NCBI RefSeq assembly: GCF_035594125.1
Contig: NC_087166.1
Span: forward strand, 16,730,266 to 16,794,265
Direction of reading: 5' to 3'
DNA: 64,000 bases
DNA from: Scylla paramamosain
Lineage: Eukaryota; Arthropoda; Malacostraca; Decapoda; Portunidae
Positions 14,017 to 25,614 of the stretch are shown in pieces. Position numbers and translations under genes: made by a program. Position 1 is the first letter of the stretch. The number at the start of each line of letters is the position of its first letter. The notes below the pieces were generated by a model, which made no database searches, was not told the origin of the DNA, and saw nothing but the letters and a program-made list of their open reading frames with translations.

Positions 14017-15195
14017 TCATCCCCATCTATAAATGTGTAATTTTCTCTTACAGTTGCCAAATGCCTCAGCACTAACAGCTTGATTACTAAGTCCGTTCCA
14101 ATCATCTACTACTATATTTGAAAACCAATTCCTTCCTGTTTCCTTTTTGAACATCAAGTTTTCAGGCTTAAGCCTGAAAACTTGATGTTCTATTTTTCTT
14201 GTTCTATCATGGTTACAGATTCTAAGAATTTTCCTTATGTTCCCCTTGTTATAACCCATATACCACTTAAAGACTTCTCTCAGGTTCACTCTTAACCTAC
14301 GTCTCTCTAAAGAATGTAAATTTAACAGCTTGAATCTCGCTTCGTAAGGAATACTCCTCATCCCCTGTATCCTTTTAGTCATTCTCCTTTGAAGTGATTC
14401 TAATAGACCTTTATCCTTCCTTTGATGTGGTGACCAGAATAGGACAGCATAGTCTAGATGAAGTCTGACCAGCGCTAAATGTAACTTTAATATTACTTCG
14501 GGAGTTTTACTTTTAGCACTCCTGAAAATGAATCATAATACACTATTTGCTTTGTTTCTGGCCTCTTTGCATTGCTTTCTTACACGGAGTTCAGAGCTAA
14601 CTTTAAATCTCAAATCTTTTTCTTACCCTGAACCTACCAGAACTTGGTTGTTCATTGTGTAACTACTGTTTGAGTTTCTTCTACTTACGCTAAGTGCTTT
14701 GCATTTGTTGATATTAAACTGCATTTGCCATCTGTCTGTCCATTCGTTCATCCTATCCAAATCTGCCTGCAAGGCGATGGTATGCGATTCTGACCTAATT
14801 AATCTACATACTCTCGTGTCATCCGCAAATTTACTAACAACACTACGAATTCCACTATCCAAGTCATTGACATATACTACAAACAACATCGAACCTAATA
14901 CTAATAATCCCTTTGTCACCCCACTAATTACTTGACCCCACTCGGATTTAGAGCCGTTTATTACAACACTCTGTCGCCTGCCGCTTGGCCATGACCTTAT
15001 CCAGATTACTTATAATCTTTTTCCAATTCTTAAATACTCTGGAGTATATTTCATCTGGTCCTGGTGACTTGAACTTTTCAGCTTATTTATCTCCTGTTCC
15101 AGTATCTCTTTATTTATGGTAATATCTGTCAGCTTCTCATTCTCTTCTTCTCTAAATATCTTCTCACTATTCGGCAAATTCTGCATGTTTTCCTG
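14017..15195 (-). pseudogene. CR1-like reverse transcriptase remnant
   Basis: Reading on the minus strand from about 15195, an early RT region ends near P-E-Y-L-R (about 15040). A stop (TAA, 15010-15012) follows and the frame continues at I-R-S-W-P-S-G-R-R-Q. The segment that should lie between, about 100 residues including the first catalytic Asp (motif A), is missing. V-Y-V-N-D-L and F-A-D-D (14818-14829) follow. The usual G-V-P-Q-G box is altered to G-V-T-K-G. Two more in-frame stops occur, one just after 14626 and one near 14530. The frame then runs through R-K-D-K-G-L-L-E, S-L-E-R-R-R-L-R and G-R-N-W-F-S-N to a stop at 14017-14019. The element cannot be autonomous. Confidence 0.85.
14149..14190. 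repeat. Perfect 42-bp palindrome inside the CR1-like remnant
   Basis: Positions 14149-14169 and 14170-14190 are exact reverse complements with no spacer; the centre is CTT|AAG. It falls in the C-terminal coding part of the CR1-like RT and keeps that frame open. A spacerless perfect 21+21 palindrome in coding sequence is unlikely to arise by chance and could extrude as a cruciform. Confidence 0.95.
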
Positions 15196-16859
15196 GTCAT
15201 ACATATACAGGTCCCAGCTCAAAAACACGCAAAAGACACGTTTTTGATAATGTTTTATTTTCCCATGTATAATGTTTTCCATTCTTATCAGCGTTTTGAT
15301 GTAAAAAAAAAAAAAAAAAACACCCAAATGACACGTTTCTGGTAAAATCGTTTTATTACTCCAAATAGGATATTTTGCATGCATTTTGTCGTCTTTGTAC
15401 CTAACAAGATGGAAAACGCTTAAAACACACAAGTTCGTAATGTTGTTCTACTTGCCCATGAATGGCGTTTTGCATGCATTTTAACGTTTTAGTACGTAAG
15501 CAGAAAAAAAAACAATCAAAAGAATGTTCTTTATTTTTCCCATACAGCGTGCTTTGTCTGCACTTAAGCGTTTTGGTACCTAACAAGCACAAAGACACTC
15601 ATTATATTTTTTTTCTAATAAATTTGTTCTGTTTCTTCATATTGGCTACTTTGTGTGCATTTTGGCGTTTTAGTACCTAACATAGGGGAAAACACTCATA
15701 ATACACGTGTTTGGTAATGTTCTGTTTCCTCGATAGGGTGATTTGTATGCATTTTGGAGTTTTATTATCTAACATTGCGAAAAAAAAAAACTTGTAATAC
15801 ACGTTTTTCGTAACATTGTTCTGTTTCTTTATATAGAGTGTTATTCATATATTTTTGAGTTTTGGATAAAATCTCATAATGCACTTCTCTGTTAATATCG
15901 TTTCGTTTCCTAATATCGGGTAATATGCATGCATTTTGGTGTTTTGCGATCTAAAAAAGCTGAAAACATTCAATACAAATGTTGTTTCTCCATAAAAAGT
16001 TATTTTCCACGCGTTTGAATTTTTTGGTACGCAAGAAACTAAAAAAAAAAAAAAATTTTTTTTTCAGCGATATGGTGTTTAATATACCCCAAAACAACCC
16101 ATATGACAATTTTCTGGTAATATCATTCTGTTACTGCAACGAGGGTTCTTTGCATGTATTTTGGCATTTTGGTACTTATGAAGCTCAAAAACACTCAAAA
16201 TACATGTTTTTGGCAATGTTGTCCTGTTTCTCAATTACACGTTATTTTGTATGTGTTTTAACGTGTTTTTACATAAGAAATAGAAAAAAAAAAAAATTTT
16301 TCCCGTATAGGGTGCTTTGCCTGCACTTTCTCGTTTTAGTACCTAACAAGCTCCAAAATTTTCATAACACAAGATATTGGTAATGTTGTTCTGTTTCTTC
16401 ATTTAGGGTTCTTTGTATGCATTTTCTCGTTTTGGTACCTGACATAGGGAATATTGTTAATATCGTTTCGTTTCCCTATATAAGGTATTTTGCATGAATT
16501 TTGGCGTTTTATTACCTAATAAGCTCAAAAAAAAAAATCAAAACACACCTTTTTGCTAACGTTCTTCTGTTTCTTTAATAATGGGTGGTTTCGACGCATT
16601 TTAGAGTTTCGGTACGTAATAAGCTCAAAACACACAACATTTTTTTTTTCATGAAGTTTTGTTTTCCTATATATAGAGTATTTTCCATATCTTTTTTTTT
16701 TTTTTCTAGCGTTAGGTGCCTACTATGTTTAAAAGTAATAAAACAGCATGTTTCCGGGAATGTCGTTTCGTTACCCGAAATAGGGTCCTTTACATATATT
16801 TTGAAAATTTTAAATATAACAAGATGGAAAACACTCAAAGCACACGTTTTTGGTAATGT

Positions 16860-17745
16860 TTTTCTGTTTCTCAATAAAGGGCGTTTTGTATGTGTTTTAG
16901 CGTTTTGGTATGTAAGGAACTTTAAAACACTTAAAGGCAAGTTCTCGGTAAAAGTTGGATTTATTCCCATGTAATGTGACTCCCCAGCTTTTTAGTGCTT
17001 TATTACCTATCACGATCAAAAACACTCAAAAGACACTTTTCTGGTAATGTCATTTTTTTCCCTCATAAAGCTAGTTTCGCATGCAATTTGGGGTTTTGGT
17101 AACTAAGAATATGAAAAGCACTCAAAATACACGCATTTGGTAAGGTTGTTCTGTTTCTCAATCAAGAGTGTTATTCATGAGTTTCAGCATTTTGGTATCT
17201 AAGAAACTTCTTCATATACACGAGTTTTTGCGTGTTTTGCCTTGTGGTTCTTGTGAAACTATAAAACACTCATTACACACGTTTCTCGTAATGTCCTTTT
17301 GTTTCCCAATATAGAGTGCTTTCCATCCATTTTCGCGTTTTTTGTAGGTAACAAGCTCAAAAACACTCAAAATATACCTTTTTGGTAATGTTATTCTATT
17401 TCTTCATATTGGTTGGTTTGCATCCGTTTTAGCGTTTTTCTACATAAAACACTGAATAAAACATGTTTTCAGTAATTATGTTTTGGATTCCCATATAGAG
17501 ATACTTCCATTTTATTGATCGTTTTGGTGCCTAACATGCTGAAAAACACTCAAAAGACAGTTTTCTTGGAAAGTCGTTTAATTTCCTCATATAGATGGCT
17601 TTGCATGCACTTTAGGGTTTGGTACATAACAGTCCGAAAAAAAAAGCTAAAATTAACTTTTTCGATAATGTTCTTTTTTCCACATAATTTCACTGAATTT
17701 TAACAGAATTTTGGCATCTCGGTACCTATGAAGATAAAAAAAAAA
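16860..17745 (-). repeat. Fourth, partial copy of the 1.07 kb super-repeat
   Basis: This segment matches the 10944-13918 units: a GGCAAGTTCTCGGT marker near 16936, a TCTCAATCAAGAGTG marker near 17157, and the GGCATCTCGGTACCTATG ending near 17715. It is separated from the other copies by the CR1-like fragment and about 1.6 kb of ordinary satellite. Confidence 0.8.
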
Positions 17746-20445
17746 TTGGTATTTTTTTCTTTATTTTACTTTTTTTTTTTCTTTATAAAGGGTGCAAAAA
17801 ACGTGAAACTGCATGCACTCTATATGCAGAAACAGAACAACTTTACAGTAACCGTGTATTTTGAGTATAGTTCACATTCACCATATGGGGAAAAGAAACA
17901 AGATTTCTATAAACGTGTTTTTTTTTTAGCGTTTATGTGTGTGTTAGGCACCAAAACGCTGAAAAGTATGAAAAGCATATATGGAGAAACAAACCAACTT
18001 AAAAAAAAAAAAAAAAAAACGTGTCTTTTGAGTGTTTTTAAGCTACTTACGTATAAAAAGGCTAAAGTGCATGCAAAACACCGTTCATAAAAGAGAAACA
18101 AAATAAATTTAGCAAAAAGAAGTCTTTGGAATATTTTGGAGCTTGTTACGTATAAAAACGCCAAAATGCATGAGAAGTACGCTATATGATGGAAACAAAA
18201 AGACATTACGAGAAACGTATAAAAAGTGTTTTCAGCTTTTTTGATAGCAAATGTTAAAACGCTTGAATAGCACTGTATATGGAGGAACAGAACAATATTA
18301 CCAAAAACATGTATTTTGAGTGTATTTTACATTGTTAGGTACCAAAACGCCAAAATACACTCAAAGCCTCCTATATAGGGAAACGAAAAAAAAATATATA
18401 TATATTTCCAGTATCGTGTCTTTTTATTATTTTTTTATTATTTTTTTTAGCGTGTTAGGCACCAAAAGATATTACGAGGAACGTGTATTATGAATGTTTT
18501 GCACTTTGGTACCAAAACACGGAATATTACAAAACTTGTGTTCTGAATATCTTAAGTACTAAAACGCAAAAACGAGTAAATAACAACTTTACCAAAAACG
18601 TCTTTTTGTATTGTTAGGTACCAAAACGCCAAAACACATGCAAACTACCCATTATGAAAAAAAAAAAAAAAGACATTACCATAAACGTGTATTATAAGTG
18701 TTTTTGATCTTAGGTACCAAAACTCTACAAAGCGTGAATAACACTCTATACAGAAAAAAGAAAAAAACTACTAGAAATATTTATTTTTAGTGCTTTTCAC
18801 GTTGTTAGGTAACAAAAAAACAAAATGTATGCAACGCTCTCTCTACGGGGAAACGAAATGACATTACAAAAAACGTGTTTTCGAGTGCTTTTAAGCGTGT
18901 TAGGCACCAAAACGTTAAAAAGCTTGTAGATCACGTTATACAGGAATACAAAACAACATTATTAAAAACGCCTTTTCATTATTTTAAAGATTCTTCCATA
19001 CCAAAACGCTAAAACCAATGCAAATATCCTTTTATGAATAAACATTATCATAAACGTGGATTTTGATCAAGTTTTTTTTTGAGCTTCTAAATTACAGAAA
19101 CGCGAAAATCCATGCAAAGAACCCTATATTGTGATACAAAAACATATTACTAGAAACGTGTATTTTAAATGTTATTGACCTCCTTAGGTAAAAAAAAAAT
19201 GCTAAAACGCGTAAATAGCACTCTATTTGTAGAAATAGAACATTAACAAACACGTGTTTTGAGTGTTTTTTTTTTTTTTTTTTACTTTGTTAGGTGCAAA
19301 AATCGTGAAAATGCATGCAATGTAATTTATTTGTGGAAACCAAACGAAATTATCAGAAATGTGCCTTTTCAGTGTTTTCAGCGTTTTAGTCATGATCCTA
19401 TTTTGGAATACATAGCAACATTATTAAAAACATGTGTTTTCACTGTTTTTGAGCTTCTTACGTATGAAAACGTAAAATCGCATACAAAACACCCTTTATG
19501 GAAAAACAATAATATTAACAAAAAATCGTGTATTTTCATTGTTTTTTAAATTGTTCCGTAAAAATACGCTACAATGCATACAATGTGCCCTATATGGGAA
19601 ACGAAACGATATTACAAGAAATGTGTGTTATATGTGTTTCTAAGCTTCTAATGTACCAAAAGGCTATAAAACGTTAATAGTAACTTATATGGAAAAAAGG
19701 GTAACATTACCAAAAGCGTCTGTTTTGAATGTTTCTTTTTTTTTTTTTTTACATTTCTATGTACCAAAACGTCAAAATACAATTAAAGCACTATATATGG
19801 GAAAACGAAATGACATTAACAAAACGCCAAAACGAATGCAAAGCATCCTATATGGGGAAACAAAGGTTATTACGAGAAATATATGTTATGAGTTAGGTAC
19901 TAAAATTCTAAAACGCCCTAATATCACTCTATATGTAGAAAGAGAACAACATTACCAAAAACGTGTGTATTGAGCGTTATTCAAATAGTTAGGTACGCAA
20001 ACGTCAAAATCAATGCCAATCACTTTATATTGAGAAAAAAAAAAAAAAAAGGAAACGGAAAAATGTGCCTCTTAGTGTTTATCAGAATTTTAGGAACCAA
20101 AACGCTTAAATATATGAAAGGCAAAGTATATTCCAACACTTGTCAACATTACCAAAAACATGTCTTTTGAGTGTTTTTGAGCATCTTACATACCAAAACG
20201 TATGACGCATGCAAAGCATTCTTTATGGAAGAACAGAATAATATTACCAAAAACGTGTAATTTCATGTTTTTGAGGTTATTACGTACAAAAACGCCAAAA
20301 TGCATGTAAAATACCCCTAATGGGAAACGAAATAATATTGCAAGAAACGTGTATTTCTTAGCTTCTTAGACATCAAAATGCTAATGCTGAGTAATAGCCA
20401 TTTTATATGGAAAAACAAGAATATTGCCAAAAAACGTCTGTTATG

Positions 20446-20721
20446 AATGTTTTTACATTGTTAGGTACCAAAACGCCAAAATGCATGCAAAGCACACTAT
20501 ATGAGAAAATACCTGTTATGAGTTTTTTGAGCTTCTTAGGTACGAAAACTCTAAAACATTTAAATATCATTCTGTATAGAAAAAAAAATGTTTTTACATT
20601 GTTAGGTACCAAAACGCCAAAATGCATGCAAAGCACACTATATGAGAAAATATCTGTTATGAGTTTTTTGAGCTTCTTAGGTACGAAAACTCTAAAACAT
20701 TTAAATAGTATTCTGTATGGG
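20446..20721 (+). repeat. Local tandem duplication, period 141 bp
   Basis: Copies 20446-20586 and 20587-20721 are nearly identical. Each holds the head of an A monomer (ACATTGTTAGGTACC), a jump from GCACACTATATGAG straight into a D-type tail, and most of an E monomer. The A-to-D fusion removes about two monomers, and the fused unit was then duplicated. Confidence 0.85.
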
Positions 20722-20850
20722 AAAAAAAAAAAAAAACATTACCAAAAAACGTTTTTTTATTATTTTTTTTTATTCATATTTATGTATTTATTTATTTTAC
20801 ATAGGTATCAAAATGCGAAAACGCATGCATGTCATTTTATGTAGGGAAAT

Positions 20851-20965
<115 letters not shown>

Positions 20966-23020
20966 CCAGAAACGTGTCTTTTCAGTGTTTTTGAGCGCTT
21001 TATGGAACAAAACACAAAAATACATAGAAAGCACCCTATATAATGCAATACATAACAACATTACCAAATACGTGTCTTTTGAGTGTTTTAGACTTCCTAC
21101 GTACCAAAACTCTAAACAACATGGAAAACACCCTTTATGGAAAAACAAAATAACAATGAAAAACGTGTATTTTTAATCTTTTTCAGCTTATTATGTACAA
21201 AAGAGCTAAATGAAAGGAAAGTCCTCTATATGCGAAACAAACTGTTATTAAATGAAATGTGTATTATAGGGCTTAAACGCCTGAAAACACTCTAAATGGA
21301 GAAACAGAACATAACAAAAAAGTGTGTTTTTAGTGTTTTCACCTTGTTAGGTACAAAAAAAGACAAAATGCATAAAAACAAGTGATTTGAAAAAAAAAAA
21401 ACGTGTATTATGTGTGTGTTTGAGCTCGTTAAATACTGGAATGAGAAAAAGCATGCAAATCATTCTATATTGAGAAAGAAAAGATTATGATAAACGAGTA
21501 TAATTTTTTGTTAAGGTTATTAGTTACCAAATCGCAAAAACGCGTGAAAGCACTTTAGAAGAAGACAAAGCATTATCAAATCAACTACTTCCTTATAAAA
21601 ACGCATTAACACATGTAAAGACCTTTTATCGAGAAGAAAATAACATTGCCAAAAATAAATATTTTGAGAGTTTCTGTAGTTGTTATTTAGAAAAATGCCA
21701 AAATGCTTGGAAAGCACCTTATATGAGGAAAATAAACAAGATTTCCAGAAACGTGTCTTTCGAGTTTTTATGTGCCTGCTATTCTCCAAAAACTTTACCA
21801 ATAACATCTCTTTTCTTGCTTTTTTTCCGCTAGTTATGCAACAAAATGCTAAAACACATACAAAACACACCTTATGGAAAAAAAAATGGCTATTATTATT
21901 ACGTAGAAAAACGCCAAAATCCATAGAAAGTACCAACTATAGGGAAACGAAAAGACAATATTAGAAACATGTATTATGAGTGTTTTGAGCTGAAACACAT
22001 GAACACCACTCTATATAGTAAAACAGATTAACATTACGAAAAACGTGTTTTTACATTGTTAAGTAAGGAAACGCAAAAATGTATGCAAAACCTATATGGG
22101 AAGAGTATATGACATCACTAGAAACGAGTCTTTTGAGTGTTTTTCAGTGTTAGGCACCAACACAGTAAAACAAATGGAAATCATCCTATATGGTAATAAA
22201 AAACATTACCTAAAACGTGTCTTTTAAGTGTTTTGAACTTCTTACGTACCAAAACGTTAAAACGGATGAAAACACTCTTTTAGAGAGAAACATAATAAAA
22301 TTACTAAAAGTATTTTGAGTGTTTTTGAGATACTTACGTACAAAAATGTCAAAATCAATGCAAAAACGGAAACGAAAAGACATTAAAACAAACGTGTATT
22401 GTTGTGAGAGTTTTTTTTGAGCTTCTTTCTTCTTTAAACGCCTGAATAGCACTTTTTTTTTATGGAGAAACATAATAATATTACCAAAATCGTGAATTAT
22501 CAGTGTATTTTACATTGTTAGGAACCAAAATGCCAAAATATATGGGAAACACCCTATATGAGAAAAAAAAAAAAAAGTAATGACATTTCAAGAAACGTGG
22601 CTCTTGAGTGTTTATGAGCATGTTAGACACCAAAACACTAAAAAAAAAAAAACACGGAAAGCACCTTATAGTGGAAAACAAAGTAACATTATCAAAACTA
22701 TCTCTTTTCAGTCTTTTTGAGCTACTTTCCAAAACGCTAAAACGCATGCAAAACATCGTTTATGGTAAAGCAAATACTATTACCAAAAACAACTAATTTC
22801 ATTTTTTATTTTTTATTTTTTTGCTCCATACATAAAAAAACACCAAATGCATGGAAAGTGTACTATATGGGAAAACGAAAGAACTTACTACAAACGTGTA
22901 TTTCTAGCTTCTTAGATACCAAAATCCTAAAAAAAGCATAAATAGCACTCTATATGGAGAAATAAAACATTACTTAAAACGTGTATTTTCATTGTATTTC
23001 ACTGTTAGGTACCAAAAAAC

Positions 23021-23052
23021 GCGTATATGGCGTATACGTATATGGCATACGC
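23021..23052. repeat. Short GCGTATAC-rich palindromic patch
   Basis: In an A-class monomer the normal GCCAAAATGCATGC region is replaced by overlapping GCGTATA/TATACGC and ATATGG pieces that are partly self-complementary. It looks like a small templated rearrangement. Confidence 0.6.
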
Positions 23053-24185
23053 TATATATGGTGAAAGGAAATGAGATTTCCAGAAACGAATCTTTTGAGT
23101 GTTTATGAGTGTTCTGGTCACAGAAACGCTAAAAAGTATGGAAAGCACCCTATTTGGGAATAGAAAATAAACTTACGAAAAGCACGTCCTTTGAGAGTTT
23201 TGAGCTACATATGTAATAAAACGGTAAAGCGCATACAAAACATTCTTTATAGAAATACAGAATAACTACCAAAAAAAAAAAATGTTTTTGAGCTTCATTC
23301 ATACAAAAACTCGAAAATCCACGGAAAGTACCCTGTATTAGGAAACAAAAAGACATTACGAGAAACGTGTATTTTTTTTTTTTTTTGAGCTTAGGTACCA
23401 AAACGTTAAAACGAATTAATAAAACCCTATATAGAAAAACTGAACATGTATTTTGAGTACTTCACATTGTTACGTGCAATAACGTCAGAATGCATGCAAA
23501 ACACCCTATATAGGAAATAGAACTATTTCCAGAAATGCGGCTTTTGAGTGTTTATGAAAGTGTTAGGATGCAAAATTCTTTAAAGTATGGAAAGAACTCT
23601 ATACGTGAAAAAGGAAACCACATTACTGAAAATGGGTCCTTTGAGTCTTTTGAATCACTTACGTACCAAAACGTTATGCACGCAAAACACCCTTTAAGGA
23701 TAAAACCTTCTTACCAAAAAATATGTATTTTTAGAGTTTTTGAGCTTGTTATGTAGAAAAATGCCAAAATACATGAAAAGTACACTATTAGGAAAAACGA
23801 AAGAACATTACTATAAACATGTATTATAATTTTTTTTTTTCAGCTTCAGCATGCAAAACACCATCTAATGAGAAGCAGAATAACTTCCAAGACGTATTTT
23901 CAGTGTTTTCGAGCTTTAGTTACGTATAAAAATGCCAAATTGCAAGAAAAGTATTCTATACTCTAAAATAATGTTAAAACTCATTATATGAGAAGCAAAC
24001 TTTTATTAAAAGAAACGTGTATTATGTGTGATTCTGAGCTTCTTTGCTACAAAGGCACTTAAATGTAGCACTCTATATTAAGAAACAGAACATTACCACA
24101 AACGTGTGTTTTGAATTTTTTTTTACCTTGTTAGGTACCAAAACTCAAAAATGTATGGAAAGCACATTGACTGATAAGAGAGAAG

Positions 24186-24487
<302 letters not shown>

Positions 24488-25264
24488 GAAAAATATCCTT
24501 AACAGAGAAACAGAATAACTACCAAAAACGTGCATTGTGAGTGTTTGAGCTTCTTAATTACAAAAACGGCAAAATGCATGCAAATACCTTTATATGATGA
24601 AACAAAACATACCAGATGCGTGTATGAACTTAGGTAACTAAACGCTAAAACACTTGAATAGCACTCTATATGTTGAAACTGAACAGCTTTATAAAAAAAA
24701 AAAAAATGTATGTTTCGAGTGTTTTTTTTTATATTGTTAGGTAACAAAACGTGAAAGTGAATGAAAAACATTTTTTTTATATAGAGAAACAAATCAACAT
24801 TACCTGAAACGTGTTTTTTTTCAAAGATTTTAGCATTTTCGGCAGCAAAACGCTAAAATGCATAGAAACCTATACATTGGAATACAAAGCAACATTAATA
24901 AAATACGTGTCTTTTTAGTGTTTTTGAGTTTCTTATGTACGTACCAAAACGCTAAAACGAATGCAAAAAACCCATTATGACGAAACAGAATAACACTACC
25001 AAAAAAGTCTTTTGAGATTATTACATACAAAAACGTTAAAATGCATGCAAATACCCTATATGGGAAAAAAGTACGATATTACGGGAAACAATTATTACAA
25101 GTGTTTCTGAATTCCTTGATACCAAAACGGTAAAACGAATAAATAGCACTATCTATGAAGAGAAAAGAACAATATTGACAAAAACGTATTTATGAAAAAC
25201 GTGTCTTTTGAGTGTTTTGAGCTTCTTACGTACCAAAATTCTAAAACGCTGGCAAAACATCTTT

Positions 25265-25590
25265 AATGGAGAAAGAATATATTATTCTTATTATCAAAAC
25301 ACAAGTATTTTGAGTGTTGTTGTGCTTTTTACGTATAAAAACAACATAATTCATTGAAAGTACCCTATACGAGCTAACGAAAGAACATTACTTGAAATGG
25401 TTATTATGACTGCTTCTTATGTACCAGAAAGCTAAAACGCATGAGTAACACTCTATATGGAAAAAAAGAAAAAGAAAAACTAAAAAAATTTGTATTTTGA
25501 GAGTTTTTCACTTTCCTAGGTACCAAAACGAGCCATCTATGCACCCTGTATGGTGAATTGAAACCATTTCCAGAAACATATCTATTAGTG
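25265..25590 (+). repeat. C-D-E-A satellite variant shared with 57.7-58.4 kb
   Basis: This stretch has private features: AATATATTATTCTTATT, ACGCATGAGTAACACTC, GAGAGTTTTTCAC and CGAGCCATCTATGCACC. The same features, inverted, occur at 57715-58008, and again in direct orientation at 58014-58388. They are not in ordinary monomers, so the three loci share a recent common source. LINE copy 2 begins just downstream at 25615. Confidence 0.75.
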
Positions 25591-25614
25591 TCTTCTGGAG
25601 CATGTTAGGCACGA

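Larger units (their letters stand above)
13919..15215 (-). mobile_element. CR1-like non-LTR retrotransposon fragment
   Basis: This is a decayed, 5'-truncated LINE on the minus strand, about 1.3 kb. Its 3' end, at the left on the plus strand, has tandem copies of the octamer AAGAACAT (13919-13934) instead of a poly(A) tail. Short-octamer tails are characteristic of CR1-type elements. The coding remnant has the F-A-D-D type RT active site and a C-terminal region typical of CR1/L2-group LINEs. It lies within minus-oriented satellite: the array stops in the D-to-C junction before it and resumes near the end of a C monomer after it, so roughly 85 bp of satellite is missing at the site. Confidence 0.85.
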
